Shown: positions 55,935 to 64,000 of the stretch, in pieces
How positions within the stretch are numbered: the first letter of the stretch is position 1
How the letters are laid out: each line of letters opens with the position of its first letter
Origin: Nonomuraea harbinensis
GTDB lineage: Bacteria > Actinomycetota > Actinomycetes > Streptosporangiales > Streptosporangiaceae
DNA length: 64,000 nucleotides
Direction of reading: 5' to 3'
NCBI RefSeq assembly: GCF_019396385.1
Contig: NZ_JAHKRN010000007.1
Coordinates: forward strand, 1-64,000
Notes under the pieces: generated by a model
Database searches by the model: none
The model's input: only the letters and a program-made list of their open reading frames with translations
Told to the model about the DNA's origin: nothing
Made by a program: the position numbers and the translations under genes

Positions 55935-56147
55935 ATGTGCCGAAGCATCAAGACCCTGCGCCCCCCGTACACCGAGGACGTCACCGAGGACGACGTGCGG
56001 GCGGCGGCGCTGCAGTACGTCAGGAAGATCTCCGGCTTCCGCGCCCCGGCCCCGCACAACGCCGAGGCGTTCGACCGCGCGGTCGAGACGATCACCCGGG
56101 CCTCCGAGGAGCTGCTGAGCTCGCTGCGAGTTCGCGGATCCCGTTGA
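55935..56147 (+). CDS. DUF2277 family protein
   Basis: 70 residues. The N-terminus MCRSIKTLRPPYTEDVTEDD is the family hallmark; a helical C-terminus follows. It is a small cytoplasmic protein of unknown function, found widely in actinobacteria. It follows the second iclR by 3 bp and is probably co-transcribed with it. Confidence 0.9.
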   Translation: MCRSIKTLRPPYTEDVTEDDVRAAALQYVRKISGFRAPAPHNAEAFDRAVETITRASEELLSSLRVRGSR

Positions 56148-56207
56148 CACGCCCGCCCGTCGGGAGAAGTGTCCGCGTTGTAACCCCACCGACTCCAGGG
56201 GGCGATC

Positions 56208-58121
56208 ATGATCAGCGGGCTTTACCAGGGGCAGGACGGTGACTCGACGCTGGTGCTCCGCGTCGACGTCGACGGGCCCCGGCCGACGGGCCGGGTGAGC
56301 GGCGACCTGTTCGCCGCCTCGGGCGCGACCGTCACCTACGACGGGTCCTTCGTGGTGCACGCCCCCGTCGTCACGGCGGAGGCTGACGAGACGCGGGCCG
56401 AGGGGCGGGGGGAGTTCACCTTCGCCACACCGGACCGTGACGTGCGCGTCACGATCATCGGCGACGGCGGCACCGCGCGCGTCGCCGGGCGCGACTACCC
56501 CGTCCGGTTCACCTCGCGCCACTTCCGTGAGGTCGTGCTGGAGCAGGATTCGGTGGCCGGAGCCGTGCCGTTCGTCTCGTACCACACCGGCAGGCTGCGG
56601 GGGCCCGACGGGTCGCCGGCGCGCGAGCTGAACGTGGTGGAGGCCTGGGCGGAGGCGGGCGTCGGGATGACCGTGACCGAGCCGGGCGTGATCCCGGTCG
56701 ACGGCTCCGGCGCCGACCTGGCCTGGGACGACGCCGAGCTGCACCACGCGATGACCCAGCAGTTCAGTCAGTTCGGCGACGCTCCGGCCTGGCGGGTATG
56801 GCTGCTGGTGGCCAGCCGGCACGTGGGCGGCTACCGGGGCATCATGTTCGACTACGACGACGCCCACCAGCGGCAGGGCGCCGCCGTGTTCCACGACGCG
56901 ATCAAGGGCGACTCGCCGGAGGCGCAGCGGGCCCAGTTACGGACGTACGTGCACGAGCTCGGGCACGCCTTCAACCTGCTGCACTCCTGGCAGAAGAACC
57001 TCGCCACGCCGCCCCAGCCGCTCGGCCCGCACGGCGGCTTCGGCGATCTGTCCTGGATGAACTACGTGCAGAACTACCGGCCGGGCGGCGAGGAGGGCTA
57101 CTGGGCGGCGTTCCCGTTCCAGTTCACCGACGCGGAGCTGGTGCACGTGCGCCACGGCTTCTTCCGCGACGTCGCCATGGGCGCCAACGCGTTCGGCGCC
57201 GGCGCCGCCGAGGTGGCCCCGTTCGAGCAGCCGATCGAGGACCACTCGGGGCTGGCGCTGGAGCTGCGGGCCAAGGACCCGTTCGGGTTCGGCGAGCCGG
57301 TGGTGGTCGAGCTCAAGCTCTCCTGTACGGGCGAGCCGCGCGTCACCCACGGCCACCTCCACCCCGACACCGAGTTCACCCAGGTCACGATCACCCAGCC
57401 GAGCGGCAGGACCGTGCTCTACCGGCCCATGATGCGCCACTGCGTCGACCGCTCGCCCGAGATCAGGCTCGACGCCGGCAACCCGGCCATGTACCGCAGC
57501 GCCTACATCGGCCACGGCCGCGACGGCCACTACTTCCAGCAGCCCGGCGAGTACCGGGTGCGCGCCCAGTACATCGCCGCCGACGGCTCGCACGTGGTCT
57601 CCCCGCCCTGCCTGGTACGGGTGCGCTACCCGGCCACCGACGACGACCACCGGGTGGCCGAGCTGATGCTGGGCGAGGACCAGGGCAAGCTGTTCTCGCT
57701 GCTCGGCTCCGACTCGCCGGCGCTGCGCCCGGGCAACGAGGCGCTGGACGAGATGATCGACCGGTTCGGGCAGCACCCGCTGTCCGTCTACGCCCGGATG
57801 GTGAAAGGGCTCAACGCCGAGCGGGAGTTCAAGACCATCACCGCCGGCAAGCGGCTGCGGATCCGGCCGCCCGACCCGAAGCAGGGCATCGAGCAGCTCG
57901 CCAGGGTCGCCGGGGCGGGCACGATCGACAACATCACGCTCAACATGGTGATGCGCCGCTGGGCCAGGGCGGAGGCGCGGCAGGGCGACCTGCCCAAGGC
58001 CAGGGCGGTGCTCGACAAGATGGTCGCGACCTTCCAGGCCAAGGGGGTCAACCCCATCATCATGGGCCAGATCAGGAAGCAGGCCGAGCTGACCTCGCAG
58101 GCGCTCAGTCTGGAAGCTTGA
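56208..58121 (+). CDS. Metzincin-like zinc metallopeptidase without signal peptide
   Basis: 637 residues from ATG 56208 with AGGGGG upstream. HELGHAFNLLH (His249, Glu250, His253, His259) gives three His ligands, and LSWMNY supplies a likely Met-turn (Met284). The metzincin consensus Gly is replaced by Asn256. The N-terminal 150 residues are beta-rich, and the region after 330 is a C-terminal beta and helical part with a chain-length of repeats I do not recognise. No signal peptide or membrane helix is visible. The substrate is unknown. Confidence 0.78.
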   Translation: MISGLYQGQDGDSTLVLRVDVDGPRPTGRVSGDLFAASGATVTYDGSFVVHAPVVTAEADETRAEGRGEFTFATPDRDVRVTIIGDGGTARVAGRDYPVRFTSRHFREVVLEQDSVAGAVPFVSYHTGRLRGPDGSPARELNVVEAWAEAGVGMTVTEPGVIPVDGSGADLAWDDAELHHAMTQQFSQFGDAPAWRVWLLVASRHVGGYRGIMFDYDDAHQRQGAAVFHDAIKGDSPEAQRAQLRTYVHELGHAFNLLHSWQKNLATPPQPLGPHGGFGDLSWMNYVQNYRPGGEEGYWAAFPFQFTDAELVHVRHGFFRDVAMGANAFGAGAAEVAPFEQPIEDHSGLALELRAKDPFGFGEPVVVELKLSCTGEPRVTHGHLHPDTEFTQVTITQPSGRTVLYRPMMRHCVDRSPEIRLDAGNPAMYRSAYIGHGRDGHYFQQPGEYRVRAQYIAADGSHVVSPPCLVRVRYPATDDDHRVAELMLGEDQGKLFSLLGSDSPALRPGNEALDEMIDRFGQHPLSVYARMVKGLNAEREFKTITAGKRLRIRPPDPKQGIEQLARVAGAGTIDNITLNMVMRRWARAEARQGDLPKARAVLDKMVATFQAKGVNPIIMGQIRKQAELTSQALSLEA

Positions 58122-58548
58122 CCGGTCGGCCGCCCGCGCAGCCCACCTTGACCTCGACCTCCTCGGCGTCGTCGTCCGGCTCGAACTCCACCTTGGCCTC
58201 GGTGTCGGGGCCGGGCTCGACGCCGTCGACCGAGTAGCCCTGGGCGGGGCTCCACGAGCGCAGCGTCACCTCGCCGCCCGCGCAGGAGGCGATGACGGTG
58301 CCGCCCGCGGTGCGGATCACCTCGTTCTCCAGGGGCGCCTGGGTGGGGGTCCGCGCGGGGCTCTGGGACGGGCGCTGAATGGTGGCGGTCACCCTGGTCA
58401 GCGCGGCACGGGCCTCCTCCTGCGTCATCACCTGGCCGGACGTGCCGGTCAGCGCGCCGCCGAGCAGGCCGAGCACCGCCACGGCCGCGCCGGTCGCGGC
58501 GACCGCGGCGGCGGCCCAGGCCAGGACGAGTCGCTTCACCCTCGTCAC
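58105..58548 (-). CDS. Secreted or anchored small protein, unknown
   Basis: 147 residues. A basic start (MTRVKRLVLAW) leads into a hydrophobic signal or anchor (AAAAVAATGAAVAVLGLLGG). A Pro/Thr linker follows and then a beta-rich domain with two Cys (VIASCAGGEVTLRSW and VEVKVGCAGG) that may form a disulfide. It is divergent from the response regulator and shares its promoter region with the 11-bp direct repeats, so it may belong to that regulon. It overlaps the end of the peptidase gene. Confidence 0.65.
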   Translation of the reverse strand: MTRVKRLVLAWAAAAVAATGAAVAVLGLLGGALTGTSGQVMTQEEARAALTRVTATIQRPSQSPARTPTQAPLENEVIRTAGGTVIASCAGGEVTLRSWSPAQGYSVDGVEPGPDTEAKVEFEPDDDAEEVEVKVGCAGGRPVKLPD

Positions 58549-58565
58549 CTTTCCCCTCGTACGGC

Positions 58566-58591
58566 TAAGCGCGGGTTAAGACAGCCCTAAG
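58566..58591. promoter_or_regulatory. Three TAAG repeats at 11-bp spacing: response-regulator box
   Basis: TAAG occurs at 58566, 58577 and 58588, exactly 11 bp apart, within CTAAGCGCGGGTTAAGACAG and the following CCCTAAGAC. This is the geometry of OmpR/PhoP-family direct-repeat sites. It lies between the divergent gene and the response regulator start at 58634. Confidence 0.7.
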
Positions 58592-58633
58592 ACGGCGGCT
58601 CGTACCTCTGTTTACCGTCTACCGTTTCACCAT

Positions 58634-59311
58634 ATGGCTGACATCCTGCTGATTGAGGACGACGTGACGATCCGCACGGCGCTGAGCCGCGGGCTGCGGG
58701 ATCTCGGCCACGCCGTCGCCTCCTCCCCCACCGCGCTCGACGGCCTGCGGCTGGCCGTGCAGGACCGGCCCGACCTGATCGTGCTCGATCTGGGGCTGCC
58801 CGACCTCGACGGCGCCGAGCTGCTGCGGATGCTGCGGGCGGTGAGCAAGGTGCCGGTCATCGTGGCGACCGCCCGCGACGGCGACGCCGAGATGGTGCCT
58901 GTGCTGGACGCGGGCGCGGACGACTACGTGGTCAAGCCGTACAGCGCGGCCCAGCTCGACGCCCGGATCAGGGCGGTGCTGCGGCGGGCCGGCGACCCGG
59001 CGCCGACGCCGCTCCAGGTCGGCGCGCTGCGCGTGGACCCGCGCGCCCGGCTGGCCGAGCTGGACGGCGCGGCGCTGGACCTGACGCCGCGCGAGTTCGA
59101 CGTGCTGCACTACCTGGCGGCGCGCGCGGGCGAGGTCGTCACCAAGCGGGAGCTGCTGACCGAGGTGTGGCAGCTCCCGTACGGCGGCGCCGACAAGACC
59201 GTCGACGTGCACCTGTCGTGGCTGCGCAGGAAACTCGGCGAGACCGCCTCCGAGCCCCGTTACCTGCACACGGTGCGCGGCGTCGGGGTGAAGCTGGTCG
59301 AGCCGTCGTGA
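58634..59311 (+). CDS. OmpR/PhoB family response regulator
   Basis: 225 residues. The receiver domain has the acidic pair Asp9-Asp10, the phosphorylated Asp52 in LIVLDLGLPDLDG and Lys in DYVVKPYS. The C-terminal winged helix has LTPREFDVLHYLAARAGE and ADKTVDVHLSWLRRKLGE. It is coupled to the kinase gene by GTGA. TAAG boxes upstream of it and of the PepSY gene suggest it controls both. Confidence 0.94.
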   Translation: MADILLIEDDVTIRTALSRGLRDLGHAVASSPTALDGLRLAVQDRPDLIVLDLGLPDLDGAELLRMLRAVSKVPVIVATARDGDAEMVPVLDAGADDYVVKPYSAAQLDARIRAVLRRAGDPAPTPLQVGALRVDPRARLAELDGAALDLTPREFDVLHYLAARAGEVVTKRELLTEVWQLPYGGADKTVDVHLSWLRRKLGETASEPRYLHTVRGVGVKLVEPS

Positions 59312-60546
59312 GGCGCTGGCTGGCGCTGCTGGTGGCGGCCACCACGTCGCTGGTGCTGATCGCGCTGCTGGTGCCGATGGCGCTGCTGATCCGTTCGGTG
59401 GCGGAGAACGGCGCGATGAGCCGCGCCACCGCCGCCGCCGAGTCGGTGGCCGTCTCGGTCGGCACGGCGGACCTGCCGCTGGCGGTCGAGCGCGTGGAGT
59501 GGCCCGTGACGGTGTTCCTGCCCGGCGGGCGCGTGATCGGCGAGGAGGCCCGGCGCACCGACGCCGTGGAGCTGGCGTCGACCGGCCGCAGCGTCACCGC
59601 CGAGTGCGACGACGGCAGGGAGGTGCTGGTCGCGGTGCAGTCGCCGGAAGGCACCGTGGTCATCAGGTCGTTCGTGAGCGACGCCGAGCTGATGCGCGGC
59701 GTCCGCGAGGCGTGGACGGCCCTGCTCGTGCTGGGGCTGGCGCTGGTCGTGCTGGGCATCGCCCTGGCCGACCGGCTGGCCAGGGCCATGACCGGGCCGA
59801 TCGACGGGCTGGCCCGGGTGTCGCACCGGCTGGCCGGCGGCGACCTGGACGCGCGGGCGGAGCCGGGAGGGCCGACGGAGGTGCGGGCGGTCGCGCTGGC
59901 GCTGAACCACCTGGCCGGCCGCATCGGCGACCTGCTGGCGGCCGAGCGCGAGTCGGTGGCCGACCTGTCGCACCGCCTCCGTACGCCTCTGACGGGCCTC
60001 AGGCTGGACGTGGAGTCGCTGCGCGACCCCGAGGAGGCGGCGCGCGTGGGCGCCCGCGTGGACGCGCTGGAGCGCGCCGTCAGCGCGGTCATCACCGACG
60101 CCCGCCGCCGCTCGGCCGGGCGCGAGTCCTGCGACGCCACCGCCGTGGTGCGGGAGCGGGTGCGCTTCTGGTCGGTGCTCGCCGAGGACCAGGGGCGCGA
60201 GGTGGACGTCGCCCTGCCCGGCGGCGAGCTGCCCGTCGCGGCCGGCGCCGAGTCGCTGGCGGCGTGCGTGGACGCGCTGCTGGGCAACGTGTTCGCGCAC
60301 ACCCCCGAAGGGGCGTCCTTCTCGGTACGGCTCGCGCCGCATCCGAAGGGGGCCGAGCTCGTGGTCAGCGACACGGGCCCCGGATTCGACCCCGCCCTGC
60401 TCGCCCGGGGCAACAGCGGCGGCGGCTCGACCGGCCTGGGCCTGGACATCGCCCGCCGCACCGCCGAGTCCAGCGGGGGCGGCCTGGCCGTGTCGCCCGT
60501 GCCGTCCGGCGGCGCACGGGTTGAAGTGACGTTAGGGCGGCCTTAG
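59308..60546 (+). CDS. Sensor histidine kinase of the OmpR-type system
   Basis: 412 residues from GTG 59308. Two membrane helices (LLVAATTSLVLIALLVPMAL and ALLVLGLALVVLGIALA) flank a small outer sensor domain of about 120 residues. HAMP follows, then the H-box DLSHRLRTPLTGL, N-box CVDALLGNVFAH and G-boxes DTGPGF and STGLGLDIAR. The stop overlaps the repeat box for the next gene. The signal is unknown; cell-envelope sensing is plausible from the PepSY target. Confidence 0.92.
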   Translation: MRRWLALLVAATTSLVLIALLVPMALLIRSVAENGAMSRATAAAESVAVSVGTADLPLAVERVEWPVTVFLPGGRVIGEEARRTDAVELASTGRSVTAECDDGREVLVAVQSPEGTVVIRSFVSDAELMRGVREAWTALLVLGLALVVLGIALADRLARAMTGPIDGLARVSHRLAGGDLDARAEPGGPTEVRAVALALNHLAGRIGDLLAAERESVADLSHRLRTPLTGLRLDVESLRDPEEAARVGARVDALERAVSAVITDARRRSAGRESCDATAVVRERVRFWSVLAEDQGREVDVALPGGELPVAAGAESLAACVDALLGNVFAHTPEGASFSVRLAPHPKGAELVVSDTGPGFDPALLARGNSGGGSTGLGLDIARRTAESSGGGLAVSPVPSGGARVEVTLGRP

Positions 60547-60556
60547 CGCGGCATTA
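60532..60556. promoter_or_regulatory. Three TTA repeats at 11-bp spacing upstream of the PepSY gene
   Basis: TTAG, TTAG and TTAC begin at 60532, 60543 and 60554, exactly 11 bp apart. On the minus strand this reads CTAAGGCCGCCCTAAC, which resembles the box at 58566-58591. It ends 26 bp before the PepSY ATG. Confidence 0.7.
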
Positions 60557-60582
60557 CCGGCGACCGGGGTTTTCTTGAAGAC

Positions 60583-60942
60583 ATGCAGACCACTACGAAA
60601 ATCATCGTCGCCAGCGCCGCCGCCATGGCCCTCGTGGCCGGCGGCTCCGCCGCCTTCGCCGCCTCCCAGGACTCCCTCGAAGGCCCCGCCTCCCAGAGCG
60701 TCGCCCAGACCGCCCCTCAGGTGACCGCCCAGCAGGCCATCGAGCTCGCCCTGAAGGAGGTGCCGGGCTCGTGGGTGTCGGAGGTCGACTTCGACGGCCG
60801 CGGCAAGAAGACGGACGTCTGGGAGGTCAAGACGATCAAGGGTGACGTCGAGCACGAGCTCGACATCGACGCCGCGTCGGGCAAGCTGCTCAAGCAGGAG
60901 ACCGAGCGGGCCGACGACGATGACGACAGCGACGACGACTGA
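60583..60942 (+). CDS. Secreted PepSY domain protein
   Basis: 119 residues. A signal peptide (MQTTTKIIVASAAAMALVAG, cut near AFAAS) precedes one PepSY domain (VTAQQAIELALKEVPG... VWEVKTIKGDVEHELDID). The tail is strongly acidic (ADDDDDSDDD). PepSY proteins inhibit proteases or act in the cell wall, and commonly sit beside OmpR-type systems. The 11-bp repeat box makes it a probable direct target of the adjacent response regulator. Confidence 0.9.
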   Translation: MQTTTKIIVASAAAMALVAGGSAAFAASQDSLEGPASQSVAQTAPQVTAQQAIELALKEVPGSWVSEVDFDGRGKKTDVWEVKTIKGDVEHELDIDAASGKLLKQETERADDDDDSDDD

Positions 60943-60945
60943 CGC

Positions 60946-61623
60946 TCAGCACGAGTCGAGGATGCCGTCCATGGCGTCCTTCTCGGCCTTCGTCACCCAG
61001 AGCTCGTACTTGGCCTTGACGTCGATCTGACGGGCGATGTACGCGCAGCGGTAGGACCGGCGCGGCGGCAGCCATGTCGCCGCGTCGGAGTCGCTCTTCT
61101 GGCTGTTGAGCGGGCCGTCGACGGCGAGCAGGTTGAGCGGGTCGTTGGCGAACTCCTTGCGCTTGGCGTCCGACCACTGCTGGGCGCCCTTCTGCCAGGC
61201 GTCGGAGAGCGGGATCAGGTGGTCGATCTGGACCTTGCTGCTGGTGTCCTGGCCGCGCTTGAAGTTGATCGTCTCGCCGCCGTACGGGTCCTTCAGGACG
61301 CCGGTGAGGACGATGCAGTCGTGGGTGCCCTCCTTGAACGTCTCGTCGGTCAGGTCGCGCTTGAGAATGTCGTTACGGGTGTCGCAGCCGTTGCGGTCGA
61401 CGTCCGCCCAGGCGGGGCCGAACTCGTCGCGGTCGAACCCGGTCTTCGGCGCCCGCCCCTTGACGGCCAGCTTCTCCAGCTTGCCGCGCGCGTCCTTGAC
61501 GTCGACGTCGGACGAGGCTTTGCCGCCGTCCTCCGCCTGCTGTCCCAGTTGTGCTTCCAGCTCCCCGCACCCAGTGAGCATCACTACGGCGGCCAAACCC
61601 GCCAAGACCGCCCGAACACGCAC
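60946..61623 (-). CDS. DUF1524/HNH-type nuclease-like lipoprotein
   Basis: 225 residues. A lipobox (VMLTGC) anchors it outside the membrane. The C-terminal DUF1524 (GmrSD-type His-Me finger) domain has VQIDHLIPLSDAWQKGAQQW, with the catalytic His and Asp, and DPLNLLAVDGPLNSQKSD. Two further Cys pairs probably form disulfides. Exported nucleases of this type are common in actinobacteria, where a nutrient or competition role is assumed. It converges on the PepSY gene. Confidence 0.9.
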   Translation of the reverse strand: MRVRAVLAGLAAVVMLTGCGELEAQLGQQAEDGGKASSDVDVKDARGKLEKLAVKGRAPKTGFDRDEFGPAWADVDRNGCDTRNDILKRDLTDETFKEGTHDCIVLTGVLKDPYGGETINFKRGQDTSSKVQIDHLIPLSDAWQKGAQQWSDAKRKEFANDPLNLLAVDGPLNSQKSDSDAATWLPPRRSYRCAYIARQIDVKAKYELWVTKAEKDAMDGILDSC

Positions 61624-61683
61624 TGCGACTCCCAGACTCGGCTATCGATCGTCTAGGTATATCAATTCCTCTTTGCCCGCGCT

Positions 61684-64000
61684 TTACCCCTCCAAGGCAT
61701 CAATCAGCCACTCTCCGAGATAGTTCGCGTACGAGGAGCGAACGAAAATCCGGTACAAGTCGCCGTACCTCTGGAGGATCACCGGCGCCTTGCCGAGGAC
61801 CGTCTGCGCGTGGCCGGTGAACACCCCCGGATGCAGGTCGATCGGGCACCCGGTGATCAGGACGTCCAGCGCCCCCGGACCGGTGAGCTCGATGACGGTC
61901 CGCTGCCCCGAGACGTCCACCCACCCAGGCCCCGGCTCAACCTCCCCGGCCACCAGCCACCACTCCGGCCCCAGCCGCATGCCCTTGCCCGGTTCCTCCC
62001 CCCGTACCTCCCACATCGGCACGAAGGGCACCTCCCGCACCCGCACCCGCCCACCACCCACCGCCGCGAACCGCTCCTTGAACCCCGCAGCCGGACTCTC
62101 CGCCCACATCCGCAGGACCGGAAAACCCCCGCCCCCGGACGACACCGTCCCTTCAGGTCTGGTGGGGGTGACCTCGGACGACACCGCCCCTCCAGGCGAA
62201 CCGGAGGTGACCTCGGACGACACCACCCCCTGCGGTGAGACGGGGGTGACCTCGGACGACACCCTCCCTTGAGGTGAGACGGGGGTGACCTCGGACGACA
62301 CCCTCCCTTGAGGTGAGACGGGGGTGACCTCGGACGGCACCGCCCCTTGAGGTGAGGAGGGAGTGGCCTCCGACGACACCACCCCTCCAGACGAGCCGGG
62401 AGTGACCTCGGACGACACCACCCCCTGAGGTGAGGCGGGGGTGATCTCGGACGGGGGGATTGCTTGGGGCGGGGGGTTCTGGGGGGTGGGGCCGCCGTCG
62501 CGGCGGTGGTTGTCCGGGTCGTAGAAGACCGGGGACACCACTCGCACGGGGATCGTCGTGTCGCCCGAGATGGCCGTCAGCCGGTCGCCGGGCGAGACGT
62601 TCCTGGCGAGCGCGAGGCTGATGGCGCGGCCGAGCGGGACGCTCGGGTAGCTGGAGGTGACGTGTCCGAGCATGACCCCGTCGGCGACGAGCTGGGCGCC
62701 CTCCTCCACGAACGCCGACGGATCCTCCGTCAGCAGGCCCACCAGCCGCTTGCGGTCCGTCCGGGAGGTGTCCGGCCGCGTGTGGGAGCGCTTGCCGACG
62801 AAGTCCGGCTTGCGCCCGGACACGATCCACGACATGCCGAGGTCCTGCGGGGTCACCGTGCCGTCGGTGTCCTGGCCGACGATCGGGAACCCCTTCTCGG
62901 CCCGCAGCACGTGCATGGTCTCGGTCCCGTACGGAACGGCGCCGAGGTCCAGCACCGCCTCCCAGAGCGCCCGCCCGTGGTGCCAGGGCACGTTCACCTC
63001 GTACGCGAGCTCACCCGAGAAGCTGATCCTGAAGACCCGGCCGGGCACGCCGAGCACGGTGGCGTCGGTGTAGCGCATGAACGCCAGGCCGACCGCCTCA
63101 GGGGCGACGGCGGCGATGACCCTCCCGGCCAGAGGGCCGGCCACGGCTACGGTGGCCCAGTGGTCCGTCACCGAGGTGAACCGCACGTCCAGGGACGGCC
63201 ACTCGGTCTGGTGCCACTCCTCCAGCCAGTCGAGCACGGCGGCGGCGTTGCCGGTGGTGGTGGTCATCAGGTAGTGGTGCTCGCCCAGCCGGGTGGTGGT
63301 GCCGTCGTCGAACACCATGCCGTCGGCGGTGCACATCAGCCCGTAGCGGCAGGCGCCGATGGCGAGCGTGGAGTACATGTTGGTGTAGATCCGGTCCAGG
63401 AACGCGCCCGCGTCCGCGCCCCGGATGTCGATCTTGCCCAGGGTGGAGGCGTCCATCGCGGCCACGGCGGTGCGGGCGGCCTCGCACTCGCGCCGCACGG
63501 CCTCGCGCATGGTCTCGCCGCTGAGCGGGAAGTACCAGGGCCGCTTCCACTGGCCGACGTCCTCGAACACCGCTCCCCTGGCGACGTGCGCGCCGTGCAT
63601 GGCGGTGGTCCTGGCGGGGTCGGACAGCGGTCCCCGGTCGCGGCCGGCCAGGGTGGCGAACGACACGGGCGTGTACGGGGGACGGAACGTGGTGACGCCG
63701 ACCTGGCCGGGGGCGGCGCCGAGTAGCTCGGACAGCACGCCGACGACCAGTGCGCCGGAGGTCTTGCCCTGGTCGGCGCCGGTGCTCGCGGTGGTGAACC
63801 GTTTGACGTGCTCGACCGAGCGCATCCCGGCCCCGGTGGCCCTGGCCACGTCGGCGACAGTGACGTCCCGCTGGAGGTCCACGAACGCCGTGGGGTCGGG
63901 ATCCAGCTCACCCCAGTACGCGGCGGGCGGCCGTAGAGCCTCCTCGTCCGACACCGGGACCCGTAACCCGGCGACACGACCGTGAGCCTCGGCGCCCGCC
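61684..64000 (-). CDS. Sarcosine oxidase alpha-gamma fusion, 5' part beyond the window
   Basis: The frame is open at the right edge, so the N-terminal NAD- and FAD-binding part of the alpha subunit lies outside. The visible part begins [21 protein letters not shown] and includes [20 protein letters not shown] and the GcvT-like folate domain ([31 protein letters not shown]) ending [14 protein letters not shown], where SoxA normally stops. Instead the frame continues through eight 13-residue repeats into a SoxG-like gamma subunit ([14 protein letters not shown]... [17 protein letters not shown]). The enzyme demethylates sarcosine with tetrahydrofolate. soxB and soxD would lie further right. Confidence 0.85.
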   Translation of the reverse strand, partial: AGAEAHGRVAGLRVPVSDEEALRPPAAYWGELDPDPTAFVDLQRDVTVADVARATGAGMRSVEHVKRFTTASTGADQGKTSGALVVGVLSELLGAAPGQVGVTTFRPPYTPVSFATLAGRDRGPLSDPARTTAMHGAHVARGAVFEDVGQWKRPWYFPLSGETMREAVRRECEAARTAVAAMDASTLGKIDIRGADAGAFLDRIYTNMYSTLAIGACRYGLMCTADGMVFDDGTTTRLGEHHYLMTTTTGNAAAVLDWLEEWHQTEWPSLDVRFTSVTDHWATVAVAGPLAGRVIAAVAPEAVGLAFMRYTDATVLGVPGRVFRISFSGELAYEVNVPWHHGRALWEAVLDLGAVPYGTETMHVLRAEKGFPIVGQDTDGTVTPQDLGMSWIVSGRKPDFVGKRSHTRPDTSRTDRKRLVGLLTEDPSAFVEEGAQLVADGVMLGHVTSSYPSVPLGRAISLALARNVSPGDRLTAISGDTTIPVRVVSPVFYDPDNHRRDGGPTPQNPPPQAIPPSEITPASPQGVVSSEVTPGSSGGVVSSEATPSSPQGAVPSEVTPVSPQGRVSSEVTPVSPQGRVSSEVTPVSPQGVVSSEVTSGSPGGAVSSEVTPTRPEGTVSSGGGGFPVLRMWAESPAAGFKERFAAVGGGRVRVREVPFVPMWEVRGEEPGKGMRLGPEWWLVAGEVEPGPGWVDVSGQRTVIELTGPGALDVLITGCPIDLHPGVFTGHAQTVLGKAPVILQRYGDLYRIFVRSSYANYLGEWLIDALEG
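62137..62448 (-). repeat. Eight 39-bp repeats linking SoxA and SoxG parts
   Basis: Eight 13-residue copies of the type [13 protein letters not shown] fill exactly 312 bp. Variants include [26 protein letters not shown] and [13 protein letters not shown]. The central copies are nearly identical, as in recent tandem duplication. Confidence 0.93.

Overview
The window is about 70% GC, has short intergenic gaps and uses many GTG starts with ATGA, GTGA or TGATG overlaps. It is chromosomal DNA of a filamentous actinomycete. The gene content (DUF3097, DUF4870, DUF6297 and DUF2277 families, long FtsX-type permeases, a conservon-like kinase) fits the Streptosporangiales, possibly a Nonomuraea relative. 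That placement is inference; no rRNA or tRNA gene was seen.

The backbone, about 1.1-43.8 kb and mostly on the minus strand, is the conserved order comEA-comEC-holA-(rpsT)-lepA-hemW-hrcA-dnaJ-rsmE-HIT-phoH-ybeY-corC-cdd-like-NUDIX-era. It covers DNA uptake, replication, translation quality control, heat shock and ribosome maturation. Plus-strand blocks interrupt it: an ECF sigma factor with a membrane partner; an orphan CvnA-like kinase; a DUF3097/DUF4870 trio; a GH18 chitinase with a clear promoter and a 25-bp palindrome; a lipoprotein with a His/Asp repeat; a decayed thioesterase locus; an ABC ATPase with a DUF6297 permease; a GH18-like protein; a four-gene FtsX/ATPase exporter; and two membrane proteins.

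From 44 to 64 kb come degV, a lone hutI, hflX, a DUF4097 lipoprotein, and a glycolate/glyoxylate block (aceB, then glcDEF with iclR, then a second iclR). These are followed by DUF2277, a metzincin-like metallopeptidase, a two-component system with a PepSY protein, a secreted DUF1524-type nuclease lipoprotein, and a sarcosine oxidase gene that runs off the right edge. A flavoprotein gene runs off the left edge.

The most notable points are: (1) a 359-residue intein in PhoH with class 3 (W-C-T) features and a LAGLIDADG endonuclease; (2) sarcosine oxidase alpha and gamma subunits joined in one frame through eight 13-residue repeats; (3) in-frame minisatellites of 30-48 bp in at least five conserved genes; (4) a lipoprotein whose repeat array has changed frame from Thr/Pro/Ala-rich to His/Asp-rich; (5) one apparent ATGA-to-ACGA change that removes both the stop of one gene and the start of the next; (6) matching three-copy 11-bp direct-repeat boxes upstream of the response regulator and the PepSY gene; (7) a pair of hairpins with exact C6 runs that resembles 6C RNA.
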